Assembly (NCBI GenBank): GCA_018433925.1
Contig: JAHDQI010000070.1
Coordinates: 1 to 46,823 of the forward strand
Reading direction: 5' to 3'
Length of the DNA stretch: 46,823 nt
From: Phycisphaerae bacterium
GTDB taxonomy: Bacteria > Planctomycetota > Phycisphaerae > Sedimentisphaerales > Anaerohalosphaeraceae
The notes under the pieces are model-generated. The model was not told the DNA's origin and did not search any database. It was given only the letters and a program-made list of their open reading frames with translations. The translations under genes and the position numbers were made by a program. Below, piece after piece: positions 16,172-24,398 of this stretch (its first letter is position 1; each line of letters opens with the position of its first letter).

Positions 16172-17194
16172 ATGCAACTCATTTTATTGACGATCATTGC
16201 CGTCGCGGTTGTAGTGCTGATTGCCGCTATGGTGGCGGTATTTACGCTGCTTTCGGCTCTTCGTGGCGAATCGACGGCTCAGCATACGGCGGTGGGCATG
16301 CTTGGGCAGCAACTGGAGCACCTGCGTGAAAATCACCAGACTTTATCTCAAACTCTCGATAAAAACCTGCAAACAGGCCAGCAGAGCATGACGCAGTTTT
16401 TGACGCACAGCGGAAAAACGCTGGGGGAACTGAAAGAGCAGCTCGGAAAACTCAAGGGGGACAGCGAGCAGATGCTGCGGATCGGTCAGGATGTGCGAAA
16501 GCTGCAGGACATATTAAAGGCTCCGAAACTCCGCGGCCAGCTCGGCGAACAATCGCTGGGCGGCCTGCTGGGCAATGTTTTGGCGGCCGATCATTTCGCC
16601 TTGCAGCACTCCTTTAAGAACGGAAAGATTGTCGATGCGCTCATTCGGCTTCCGGACTACAGCGTCCCGGTGGATTCGAAGTTTCCGCTGCCGGCGTTTG
16701 AGAAGATGATCGCGGCCGAGAGCGAGGACGAAAAAGCACGGCTGCGCCGGCAGTTTCAAGGGGATGTCTGCAAACACATTGACAAGATCGCCGCAAGCTA
16801 TATTCTGCCCGCTGAAGGCACACTGGATTTTGCGCTGATGTACATTCCGGCGGAGAATGTTTATTACGAAACGATTGTCAAATACGATGCGGACAAAGCA
16901 GATATTCTTGACTATGCCCTGGGCAAGAAAGTCATTCCCGTTTCGCCGAATCTGCTGTACGCGTACTTGATGACCATCGTGATGGGGCTGCACGGGATGC
17001 AGATCGAAAAGCAGGCCGCGGAAATCCGGGCGAATCTGAATCAGCTTGCGTCGGGCTTTTCGTCCTTTATCGGGGCGTGGGAAATTCTCGGCAAGCATCT
17101 TCGCAATGCCCAGAGCCAGTACGACGAGGGCGGCAGCCGCCTGAACCGATTCACCCTTCAGCTTGACCAGATCCGGGACAGGGAAGTAAAATAA
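16172..17194 (+). CDS. rmuC: DNA recombination protein RmuC
   Basis: A 340-residue member of the RmuC family, known for limiting inversion at short inverted repeats and predicted to hold a nuclease-like core. It has one N-terminal membrane segment (about 3-27), a coiled coil (about 35-110, many Gln/Leu heptads) and the RmuC core domain with GQLGEQSLGGLL, the segment VDSKFPLPAFEKM, LDFALMYIPAENVYYE and SPNLLYAYL. All of these are family hallmarks. The ATG at 16172 has GGAGGTG upstream and a strong promoter. It seems to be a single-gene unit. Confidence 0.95.
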   Translation: MQLILLTIIAVAVVVLIAAMVAVFTLLSALRGESTAQHTAVGMLGQQLEHLRENHQTLSQTLDKNLQTGQQSMTQFLTHSGKTLGELKEQLGKLKGDSEQMLRIGQDVRKLQDILKAPKLRGQLGEQSLGGLLGNVLAADHFALQHSFKNGKIVDALIRLPDYSVPVDSKFPLPAFEKMIAAESEDEKARLRRQFQGDVCKHIDKIAASYILPAEGTLDFALMYIPAENVYYETIVKYDADKADILDYALGKKVIPVSPNLLYAYLMTIVMGLHGMQIEKQAAEIRANLNQLASGFSSFIGAWEILGKHLRNAQSQYDEGGSRLNRFTLQLDQIRDREVK

Positions 17195-17359
17195 ATCTTT
17201 TTTGAACAGTCCGTTACGAAACGGACAACTCCTGAGGAGCCGGGGCGACTTTTATCCCCCCGGGATTCTCTTGGAAATTTATTTTTTGCGTTTCCTGCGG
17301 CGCCTCCGATTCGTAGACTAAGGGGAAAAGCCACACTCTTTTTTTGGAAGGGAGAACGT

Positions 17360-18736
17360 ATGATGTCGAAACACAGGATTCCAATCCGTTTTGTTCTTTG
17401 GATCGTCTGGGTGTTGTGTATGGGGCCGGCGGGCTGCGGCACCGGAGTCCGGCCGGATGCTGACCCGTTCCCCCTGAAGGTATCCGGCATTCGGAAATTA
17501 GCCGATGGATTCCGATTTACCGAAGGCCCGGCCGCGGACGGGGAAGGGAACATCTACTTTACGGACATTCCCAATAACCGGATTCTCAGGTGGTCCCCGG
17601 ACGGACAGATCCGCACGTTTCTGGAAAATTCCGGGGGCGCCAACGGGCTGCTGTTTGACAAGGACGGCGACCTGATCGCCTGCGCGGGAGGGATCGGCAA
17701 GCTCGTATCGATTGACCCGACGGGAAAGATCACGATCCTGGCCGATACCTACGAGGGAAAGCCCTTCAACAGTCCCAATGATCTGTGGATCGACGGGAAG
17801 GGAGGCATTTATTTTACCGATCCCCGATACGGCCACCGGGAGACCCTGCCGCAGGACGGGGAGCACGTCTATTATCTTTCGCCCAATCGCAAAAAGCTGA
17901 TCCGGGTGATTGATGACCTGGTCCGTCCCAACGGACTCGTCGGCACGCCGGACGGCAAACGGCTCTATGTTGGCGACCATGGAGCGAACAAAACCTACGT
18001 TTACTCAATCCGGCGGGATGGCACGCTGACCGGCAAAACCCTCTTCGCCGAGCAGGGATCGGATGGGATGACTCTTGATGCGGCAGGAAATCTTTACCTG
18101 ACGGCCGACGCGGTGGCGGTGTATGCCCCTTCCGGAGAAAAGACGCAAACGATCGAGATTCCTGAAATGCCCTCCAATGTCTGTTTTGGGAAAGGGGGCC
18201 GGACGCTTTATGTCACAGCTCGACAATCCCTGTATGCCGTCGATCTGAAAAGCAACATTTATTCCTTTACGCTGAAGGATATTGACGGGTGGCCGGTTGG
18301 ACTGTCCCGGTACGAGGGCAAGGTTCTTCTGGCGGTCAATGTGGCCAGCGAGTGCGCCTTTACGGGGCAGTATGCAAACCTGGAGCGGCTTTACCGGAAA
18401 TACAAGGATCGGGGATTGGTTGTGCTGGGGTTTCCGGCCAATAACTTCGGCAGCCAGGAACCGGGGTCCAACGCCGAAATTAAAGAGTTCACCGTCCGCC
18501 GGTTCGGGATTACGTTTCCTTTGTTTGCAAAGATCTCCGTCAAGGGAGAGGATATGCATCCATTGTACCGGTCCCTGACCAGCCCGGAAGAAAACGGCGA
18601 GTTCGGCGGGCCCATCCCCTGGAACTTCAACAAATTCCTGATCGACAAGGATGGAAATACGATCGCGCGTTTTCCCTCCGAGGTCGATCCCTTAGACCCC
18701 CAGATCATCGAGGCCGTGGAGGCGGCATTGCGATAA
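17360..18736 (+). CDS. Fusion of SMP-30/gluconolactonase propeller and glutathione peroxidase
   Basis: A 458-residue exported protein with two enzymes in one chain. A signal sequence (about 8-26) ends at a cysteine, possibly a lipoprotein site. Residues 45-296 form a six-bladed SMP-30/gluconolactonase propeller; the expected metal ligands are present (Glu55 in TEGPA, Asn140 in SPND, Asn191 in RPNGL, Asp235 in SDGM). Residues 299-458 form a complete glutathione peroxidase domain with the catalytic tetrad Cys332 (ASECAFTGQY), Gln366, Trp421 and Asn422. The resolving cysteine of thioredoxin-linked GPx (in EIKEFxCxRF) is replaced by Val379, so it may be a one-Cys enzyme. No stop or frameshift separates the parts. 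The stop codon directly abuts that of fucU. Confidence 0.9.
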   Translation: MMSKHRIPIRFVLWIVWVLCMGPAGCGTGVRPDADPFPLKVSGIRKLADGFRFTEGPAADGEGNIYFTDIPNNRILRWSPDGQIRTFLENSGGANGLLFDKDGDLIACAGGIGKLVSIDPTGKITILADTYEGKPFNSPNDLWIDGKGGIYFTDPRYGHRETLPQDGEHVYYLSPNRKKLIRVIDDLVRPNGLVGTPDGKRLYVGDHGANKTYVYSIRRDGTLTGKTLFAEQGSDGMTLDAAGNLYLTADAVAVYAPSGEKTQTIEIPEMPSNVCFGKGGRTLYVTARQSLYAVDLKSNIYSFTLKDIDGWPVGLSRYEGKVLLAVNVASECAFTGQYANLERLYRKYKDRGLVVLGFPANNFGSQEPGSNAEIKEFTVRRFGITFPLFAKISVKGEDMHPLYRSLTSPEENGEFGGPIPWNFNKFLIDKDGNTIARFPSEVDPLDPQIIEAVEAALR

Positions 18737-19162
18737 TCAGGCAACGACCCCTTTTTTGAGAATAATATTGGCGTAGAGGGCCGCCTCACTGGTGGCGATG
18801 ACGGCGAAGGCATTTTGGGCGCGCTGGTAGAAGGCATGGCGCTCCACCTGCTCGAAGTCGGTGAATTTTTTGTCGGCCTTCAGGATTTCTCGATACTCTT
18901 GCCAGATTGTCGGCTTGGTCGGATCGCCGGGCACCACCTGCATGATGACAGCCGGGCGCTCCACGTACTGATCGAGCGGGAAAAACCGCAGGATGGCTTC
19001 CAGCAGCGGCGGGATCGCCAGGCCGTCGGCCCGCACCAGCCGGCGGGCCATCGAGGCGGCCGGGAAGTTGCCGTCGGCCAGCACCAGTTCATCGCCGTGG
19101 CCCATGTCCATCAGGATTTTCATCAGATCGGGTGAAAGAATCGCCGGAATCCCTTTTAACAT
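18737..19162 (-). CDS. fucU: FucU/RbsD family sugar mutarotase
   Basis: A 141-residue protein that interconverts sugar anomers, for L-fucose in FucU or D-ribose in RbsD. The N-terminus is LKGIPAILSPDLMKILMDMGHGDELVLADGN in outline, with catalytic His22 and the ADGNFP segment; the C-terminal part ends in ATSEAALYANIILKKG, typical of FucU rather than RbsD. The ATG at 19162 has CAGGAG 8 bases upstream; the ATG at 19180 lies before this ribosome binding site and was rejected. It follows the phosphoesterase gene by 56 bases and may be in the same operon. Planctomycetes that eat algal or host glycans often keep FucU. Confidence 0.92.
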   Translation of the reverse strand: MLKGIPAILSPDLMKILMDMGHGDELVLADGNFPAASMARRLVRADGLAIPPLLEAILRFFPLDQYVERPAVIMQVVPGDPTKPTIWQEYREILKADKKFTDFEQVERHAFYQRAQNAFAVIATSEAALYANIILKKGVVA

Positions 19163-19218
19163 GTCATCTTCTCCTGTCAATCTTCGTTTCGCAGTATGAT
19201 TTCAATATCCGCCCGGTA

Positions 19219-20835
19219 CTATTTTGCCTCTTCGGAGACTTCAAAAATGCGTTTTCCCGTAAGGGACCGCTGGTCATGCAGGACGGCCTCGATGTCCAGA
19301 CGATATATCCCGGCCGGCAAATCCTCGGGCAGGCGGGCCTGCCATATATGCCCGCTTGGGTGAGGGGCGGCCCAGGACTTGTAGGACTCCGGATAACGTT
19401 CGATCAGGTTCTCGATGAACGGATCGGTTCGCAGGACATGCTCCATCGGAATTTCGATTCCATTCAGCCGGGCGGTGACGGACGTTCGCTGATTGCCGAT
19501 AAAGACGTTGGCCAGGATCGGGGTGTTTGCCAGCTCGGAACGGGCCATTGTACCCTGCGGGGAAGCGATACGCATCTGGAAATCCGAGTTGCGCCTGAGG
19601 GGATAGAATTCCTCCTGATACTGATTGCCCCGGACATGGAACAGGAACACCCCGCTGGGCGCGCCATCCGGCTGGACGGCGGCGGGAATACCCTCGGTGT
19701 CTTTGGGGCCTCCCCACCAGGTTCCGCACACCGCTCCGCAGACGATCTGCGGAAAGTCGGCCTGGCCGTCCCAGCCGTTTTCTGAATCCAAAAACATATA
19801 AATATTGGTATGCATGTGACCGGCCAGAAAGAGCAGGTGCTTTCGGTCGCGGATCAGGGCAAAGAATTCTTTTCGATTTTTGACTTCATGCCTGGCGCCG
19901 GCATGGGCGCTTAGGTGCAGGGGGATATGGGCCGCAAACACAAGCAGGTGATCGTCTGGAATATGCCTGAGGTTGTTTTCGATCCAGGTCAGTTGATCGG
20001 GCGAGATGGCGCCCTCGTAGTTGTTCCACCAGTCCTCCGTCTGTTTGCCGTACCAGCCGACGGTGCTGAGGACCATAAAATGTGTTTTTCCATAGGTAAA
20101 GGAATAATAATTGGGGCCGCAATATCGCCGGAATGTGTCCCAGCAGTGGTCGGCCCCGGCTTCATAATTCAGATCATGATTGCCGGCGACATTGTATGAA
20201 GGCATCCCGATGCGGCCGAAGATCTCCTTGTATCGGGGAAATAAATCGAGCTGGTCAAACATTAGATCGCCCAGCGTAATGCTGAACTCCGCCAGCCCGT
20301 CCGGCAGGGCCGCGATCACACTGTCCCGCAGATAGTCCAGTTCCTCATGGGTTTTCGGCTGGGGATCGCCAACGGCCATGAATGTAAACTCGTCCGATTC
20401 ATCGGCGCGGAGCAGGGGAAAATCAAGGCGGTCCGGCAAGGGGCCGGAGGGCTCGATACCGGGGTAGTTAAGGGACTGCGGCGACCCGGCCGGGTAATGA
20501 TGGTAGTAAAACTGCGGCACGTTGTTTTGATTGAGGGGCAGGCGCCAGCCCGCCGGCTTGGTAACGAAAACGGTCATCTTGTTTCCGGCAGGCAAAATAT
20601 AGCGACCTTGACGATCGGTTTTGCAGACATCCCGCTGGTTGGATACGAGTACGCCGGGAATCCCTTTTTCGCCGGGATCCCGGAGGCCGTTTTCGTTTTG
20701 GTCCTCAAATACAATGCCCGTAACAGACGGTCCGTCCACGGAAGCGGTTTGGGCCCGAACGCCGCGGCCGCAGGAGGTCATAGAAAAAAGGACTACTACC
20801 CATCCAATCCACAGAGCAATTTGTCGTATCATCAT
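19219..20835 (-). CDS. Calcineurin-like phosphoesterase, three-domain lipoprotein
   Basis: A 538-residue exported metallophosphoesterase. A signal peptide ends at Cys22, likely lipidated. Residues 36-140 form an SdrD_B/MetallophosN-type beta domain (GIVFEDQNENGLRDPGEKGI). The catalytic domain spans about 148-370 with the binuclear metal motifs: GDPQP (156-160), GDLMFD (189-194), GNHD (218-221), AAHIP and GHMH. A C-terminal MetallophosC-type beta domain (about 400-535) follows. This architecture is common in Bacteroidetes and planctomycetes, where the substrate is usually unknown. Two start codons lie in tandem (20835, 20832) behind GGGAG. Confidence 0.92.
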   Translation of the reverse strand: MMIRQIALWIGWVVVLFSMTSCGRGVRAQTASVDGPSVTGIVFEDQNENGLRDPGEKGIPGVLVSNQRDVCKTDRQGRYILPAGNKMTVFVTKPAGWRLPLNQNNVPQFYYHHYPAGSPQSLNYPGIEPSGPLPDRLDFPLLRADESDEFTFMAVGDPQPKTHEELDYLRDSVIAALPDGLAEFSITLGDLMFDQLDLFPRYKEIFGRIGMPSYNVAGNHDLNYEAGADHCWDTFRRYCGPNYYSFTYGKTHFMVLSTVGWYGKQTEDWWNNYEGAISPDQLTWIENNLRHIPDDHLLVFAAHIPLHLSAHAGARHEVKNRKEFFALIRDRKHLLFLAGHMHTNIYMFLDSENGWDGQADFPQIVCGAVCGTWWGGPKDTEGIPAAVQPDGAPSGVFLFHVRGNQYQEEFYPLRRNSDFQMRIASPQGTMARSELANTPILANVFIGNQRTSVTARLNGIEIPMEHVLRTDPFIENLIERYPESYKSWAAPHPSGHIWQARLPEDLPAGIYRLDIEAVLHDQRSLTGKRIFEVSEEAK

Positions 20836-20868
20836 CAGTCTCCCGGTTTATAAATTGTTTGTTTGGTC

Positions 20869-20897
20869 TTTATACCCTCAATGGACGGGTTTTGCAA
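20869..20897 (-). promoter_or_regulatory. Promoter of the phosphoesterase-fucU unit
   Basis: On the minus strand TTGCAA (20892-20897) and TATAAA (20869-20874) are 17 bases apart. It lies in the 356-base divergent gap 20836-21191, which also holds the PEP-CTERM gene promoter and a mini-ORF. Confidence 0.65.
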
Positions 20898-21041
20898 TAT
20901 TTGCATTTTTGTCCGTTCCGGGTTGTCACAAGTCTGTCCAAACCAGCAAAAAAAAGATTGCGGCGGCGATTTTGGCATAAGTAAATATACCCATGACATA
21001 CTGAGTATAAATACTGACTGTATTTTTCCTAAATAAAATCA

Positions 21042-21069
21042 TTGACAAATCTGAAAGTTCGGATATGCT
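21042..21069 (+). promoter_or_regulatory. Promoter upstream of the mini-ORF and PEP-CTERM gene
   Basis: A perfect TTGACA (21042-21047), 16-base spacer, TATGCT (21064-21069). Transcription should start near 21077, just before the mini-ORF at 21094. Confidence 0.6.
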
Positions 21070-21093
21070 TGAGTACTGTCAAATGGAGGCAAG

Positions 21094-21138
21094 ATGATGA
21101 AAAGAACTATTCATATCTTTGCCGTCGCACCATCATAA
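21094..21138 (+). CDS. Mini-ORF, 14 codons (possible leader peptide or gene remnant)
   Basis: ATG ATG at 21094/21097 is preceded by GGAGG (21085-21089) at good distance and encodes MMKRTIHIFAVAPS, then TAA. It lies between a good promoter and the PEP-CTERM gene. The peptide looks like the beginning of a signal sequence, so it could be the stub of a lost secreted protein or a translated leader. I see no terminator hairpin after it that would make a classical attenuator. Confidence 0.35.
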   Translation: MMKRTIHIFAVAPS

Positions 21139-21191
21139 TCTTAGACCCCCATTGAATTCCAATTACACAACTTTATTTGGGAGGTTGGATT

Positions 21192-21890
21192 ATGAAACAC
21201 TCGCAACGTTCTCTATTGTTTTCCCTGGGTGTATGCATCCTTGCTCTGGCTCTGCCGGTAATGGCCGATCCGTATCCGGCCGATGAGATCATTCCTCTGC
21301 CGGTGCCGCCGAATCCGGAGTACACAAACACCGCCTCCGGCACCCTTGTTTTCGGCTCGGAAAATCCGGCTTATACCGTCATGGTGGAAAATGAACTGAT
21401 CCTGCAAAACTGGAAGGAGTGGATCATTCAATACACGATCACTCCGCTAAACCCGGAGGATTGGTGGTTTGACCCTCATGTAGACTACGGTTTCCGGGTG
21501 AATCCGGGCGAGGAGCCGCCGTTGTTTGATCGCTGCCAGATGGAGGCCATCAATCCGACTACCGGTCAGATGCAGTTGTATAGCGCCTGGTGGGATACCC
21601 TGGTGACAGGATCCGGCAGCGCCCCTCCCACGACGACAGTGTGGACGGCGGCCGGTTTTCCATTCGCTAACCAGAGCGCCGGTTTATTCGTGATGTCAAG
21701 TCCGCTGGGTCCGATCGATTACCTGATCGATACGTATCCGTTTGACTTCAATCCGGAATGGGTCAGTCTGGAATTTGCCGGAAGGAATGTACAGATTGAC
21801 TACGTTTTCTACGACTGGTGTGTGCCCGAGCCGACAACGGTCGGCCTGATGCTGCTGGGCAGCGCGATTATAATCCGACGGCGAAGGTAA
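21192..21890 (+). CDS. PEP-CTERM sorting domain protein
   Basis: A 232-residue secreted protein. It has a signal peptide (about 1-24, ending VMA), a central beta-rich domain with many Trp, Tyr and Pro residues and no recognised fold, and a C-terminal sorting signal: VPEPTTVGLM (about 211-220), a short hydrophobic helix and a final RRRR. PEP-CTERM proteins are recognised by exosortase and placed on the cell surface or in exopolysaccharide. No exosortase gene lies in the window. The start at 21192 has a strong GGGAGG ribosome binding site; a frame-continuing ATG at 21177 lies upstream of it. Confidence 0.88.
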   Translation: MKHSQRSLLFSLGVCILALALPVMADPYPADEIIPLPVPPNPEYTNTASGTLVFGSENPAYTVMVENELILQNWKEWIIQYTITPLNPEDWWFDPHVDYGFRVNPGEEPPLFDRCQMEAINPTTGQMQLYSAWWDTLVTGSGSAPPTTTVWTAAGFPFANQSAGLFVMSSPLGPIDYLIDTYPFDFNPEWVSLEFAGRNVQIDYVFYDWCVPEPTTVGLMLLGSAIIIRRRR

Positions 21891-21923
21891 GCGGACGCCG
21901 CATCACAATCCAGTGCGACCGTT

Positions 21924-22331
21924 TTAGGGCATTTGCCGACCCCGGCCGCGACGGCGATGTCGCCCGGGGCGGGGGTCTGCGCCCTGACCCGGACAGGGAC
22001 CGCGGCCCATCGGGGGCATGGGTCCATACGTCGGCGGCGGGGTCATCTCCACCGCCCCGCCCTCGATAACGAGGGCCTTGCCTCCGGTGAGGGCATCGGC
22101 GATTTTTTTGCGGGCCGAGTCAATGATTCGGCCAAATGTCTGCCGGGATATGTTCATGCGCTCGGCCGCCTGCTCCTGGTAGAGCCCTTCGCCGTCGGCC
22201 AGGCGAACGGCCTCCCATTCATCTTCGGTCAGGATCACCTGCTGCAGCGCCGAACGCGGCACGCCCTGGGGCTTATAGACCCTGCAGCACGGCACTCCGC
22301 CGATGCGTCTGAAATTCTGCGGCCGAGGCAT
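21924..22331 (-). CDS. DUF134 helix-turn-helix protein, last gene of the ORP operon
   Basis: A 135-residue member of the DUF134 (UPF0251) family, predicted DNA-binding proteins found beside ORP/NifX-type proteins in anaerobes. The N-terminus MPRPQNFRRIGGVPCC and the following YKPQGVP are family marks; a sigma-70 region-4-like helix-turn-helix (about 35-80) contains EWEAVRLADGEGLYQEQAA and ISRQTFGRIIDSAR. The C-terminal 35 residues are rich in Gly, Pro, Arg and Cys and resemble the Gly-rich tails of DUF5320 partners. It follows mrpORP by 8 bases. The likely role is control of this operon, perhaps through the palindrome at 26945-26968; that link is inference. Confidence 0.9.
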   Translation of the reverse strand: MPRPQNFRRIGGVPCCRVYKPQGVPRSALQQVILTEDEWEAVRLADGEGLYQEQAAERMNISRQTFGRIIDSARKKIADALTGGKALVIEGGAVEMTPPPTYGPMPPMGRGPCPGQGADPRPGRHRRRGRGRQMP

Positions 22332-22339
22332 GTAAACTC

Positions 22340-23491
22340 CTAATGATCACAGATATTCTGTCCGCATTCGAGTCGGCCGGCCAGGTACCCCTCGACCAGT
22401 TCCTGCGGCGATTGATCGGGAGCGCCGACAATGACCTCGATCTTCTTTTCCCGAAACAGCATCTGGGCGCGCTGTCCCATGCCGCCGGCGATGACCGTTT
22501 GTACCTCCATCCCAGCCAGCCATTGCGGCAGCACACCCGGCTCGTGAGCCGGGGGCGTCAGCATCTGAACTCCTGTCGCCTTTTTGGTTTCCGGGTCGAC
22601 CTCGACAATCGCAAACTGCCGGCAATGTCCGAAATGGGCGGACAACCGGCCGTCGTTCGTGGGCACTGCAAATTTCATCGGTTTACTCCCTGTCTGATTA
22701 GATGAATACGGTTTTGGTTTCTGAACAATTTCCTGAAAACATCCGGCCAGCGCCTGGGCCGTGGGATGCTCCGGGCCGGCCTCTACGATCGGCCTGCCTA
22801 TCTCGCCGGTCCGGGCCAGCTCCGGGTCCATCGGAACGGCTCCGAGAATCGGCACCCCCAGCTCTTCGGCGGCGATCTCACAGGCCCCGCGGCCAAAGAC
22901 ATCCACCTTTTTTCCGCAGTGGGGGCAGATCAGTCCGCTCATGTTTTCGATCATGCCGAAGAGGGGAATTTCCAACTGCCGGCAGAATGAAATGCATTTG
23001 CGGACATCCAGCAGGGCCAGTTCCTGCGGGGTGGTGACCAGCACAGCGCCATCGACTTTCTGCAAAAGCTGGGCGGTTGACAAGACCTCATCGCCGGTTC
23101 CCGGCGGACAATCGACCACCAGATAGTCCAGGTCTCCCCAGCCAACGCCACTGATGCATTGTTCAAGGAAGCCGTGCTTGGCCGGACCTCGCCAGATCAC
23201 CGGGGTGTTGCGGTCTTCGAGCATAAACCCGATGCTCATGACCTTCAGATTCGGCGTGTATTCACACGGCCGGATTGCCCCTTCGAGCTGAAAGAGTTTT
23301 TGCTCTTCCATCTTCAGCAGCTTCGGGATGCTCGGCCCATGCAGATCCACATCCAGCAGGCCGGTTGATTTTCCCTGAAGAGAAAGCCAGACGGCCAGGT
23401 TGACCGCCACGGTACTTTTTCCCACGCCGCCTTTTCCGCTCATGACCAGAATCGTTTTGGCGATTTGATTTTCGTTTTTCTCTTTTTTCAT
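22340..23491 (-). CDS. MrpORP: Mrp/NBP35 Fe-S carrier ATPase fused to an ORP/NifX-like domain
   Basis: A 383-residue fusion. Residues 10-255 are a Mrp/ApbC/NBP35 P-loop ATPase that carries and transfers Fe-S clusters: deviant Walker A SGKGGVGKST (18-27), DVDLHGPS (47-54), VVDCPPGTGD (125-134) and the cluster-binding CPHC motif (Cys189, Cys192). After a Ser/Pro-rich linker, residues 272-383 form a dinitrogenase Fe-Mo cofactor/ORP domain (MKFAVPTNDGRLSAHFGHC), which in the orange protein holds a Mo-Cu sulfide cluster. The same fusion, MrpORP, is part of the ORP complex of Desulfovibrio. The lone ORP protein and the ATPases of the complex lie in the same operon. Confidence 0.95.
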   Translation of the reverse strand: MKKEKNENQIAKTILVMSGKGGVGKSTVAVNLAVWLSLQGKSTGLLDVDLHGPSIPKLLKMEEQKLFQLEGAIRPCEYTPNLKVMSIGFMLEDRNTPVIWRGPAKHGFLEQCISGVGWGDLDYLVVDCPPGTGDEVLSTAQLLQKVDGAVLVTTPQELALLDVRKCISFCRQLEIPLFGMIENMSGLICPHCGKKVDVFGRGACEIAAEELGVPILGAVPMDPELARTGEIGRPIVEAGPEHPTAQALAGCFQEIVQKPKPYSSNQTGSKPMKFAVPTNDGRLSAHFGHCRQFAIVEVDPETKKATGVQMLTPPAHEPGVLPQWLAGMEVQTVIAGGMGQRAQMLFREKKIEVIVGAPDQSPQELVEGYLAGRLECGQNICDH

Positions 23492-23522
23492 CGAGCCGTT
23501 TTTTCCATTGCGTTGTTTCGAA

Positions 23523-24398
23523 TCAAACCGTTTCCTGAATCGTTTCCCAGAGGCGGCGGATGGAGCGGGCCGCCGGGCCGTCGGGGTCGTATTCGATCAC
23601 ATTTTGGGCCTGAATCTGCGCCCGGGTTATCGCCGTATCATACGGAATTTTCGCCAGCACGGACAGGTTTTTTTTCGCGGCTTCCTGTTCTATTTCAGCG
23701 GTCATTTCCGGATTGAGATCGGCCTTGTTGACACAAATCGCCGCGGCGATTTTAAAATGATCGGTCAATTCAAGGATGCGCCGCAGGTCATGGCGTCCGG
23801 ATTGGGTCGGTTCGGTCACCACCAGGACGAAATCGGCCCCGGTCAGCGAAGCGATAACCGGGCAGCCGATGCCCGGACTGCCGTCGGCAAGGATCCACTC
23901 CCTCTGTTCGGCCCGGGCGAGTTGCCGGGCCTCTTTGCGAATGAGGGCCACCAGCTTGCCGCTGTTTTCCTGGGCGATACCGAGCTCGGCGTGCACCATC
24001 GGGCCAAACCGGGTTTGCGAAAGAAACCAGCGGCCGTTGACGGAATCGACAAAATCAATCGCCCCGGCCGGGCAGAACTCCACGCAGACCTTGCACCCCT
24101 CGCAGAAAGAACTGTTCACCCGAAACGCTTTTTTGCCTTCGACCGGTTGAATCGCCCCGAACCGGCACAGCGAGAAGCATCGCCCGCAGCCCCGGCATTG
24201 GAGCGGTTGTATAACGGCCTGCCTGCCGCCGACAAAATCCTGCTCCTGAAGAACCGTCGGAGAGGTCACGAGGTGCAGATCGGCGGCATCCACATCGCAG
24301 TCCGCCAGCACGCTGTTTTGGGCCAGCCCGGCCAGGGCCGCCGTGATGCTGGTCTTGCCGGTGCCGCCTTTTCCGCTGATGATGACAATCTCTTTCAC
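23523..24398 (-). CDS. MinD-superfamily ATPase with inserted ferredoxin domain (copy 1)
   Basis: A 291-residue P-loop ATPase: Walker A SGKGGTGKTS (8-17) and DCDVDAADLH (33-42), then an inserted two-cluster ferredoxin domain with Cys68/71/74/78 and Cys99/102/105/109, then the rest of the MinD fold with LADGSPGIGCPV and VTEPTQSGRHDL. Such proteins pair with the one encoded next to it and act with ORP proteins (in Desulfovibrio both ATPases are in the ORP gene cluster). The likely task is ATP-driven assembly or transfer of metal-sulfur clusters. Its ATG overlaps the stop of copy 2 by 4 bases. Confidence 0.93.
   Translation of the reverse strand: MKEIVIISGKGGTGKTSITAALAGLAQNSVLADCDVDAADLHLVTSPTVLQEQDFVGGRQAVIQPLQCRGCGRCFSLCRFGAIQPVEGKKAFRVNSSFCEGCKVCVEFCPAGAIDFVDSVNGRWFLSQTRFGPMVHAELGIAQENSGKLVALIRKEARQLARAEQREWILADGSPGIGCPVIASLTGADFVLVVTEPTQSGRHDLRRILELTDHFKIAAAICVNKADLNPEMTAEIEQEAAKKNLSVLAKIPYDTAITRAQIQAQNVIEYDPDGPAARSIRRLWETIQETV

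Noticed and set aside
17205-17230. GTCCGTT/AACGGAC hairpin after rmuC
   Set aside because: Perfect 7-bp stem but no T-run after it on either strand, so it was not called as a terminator.
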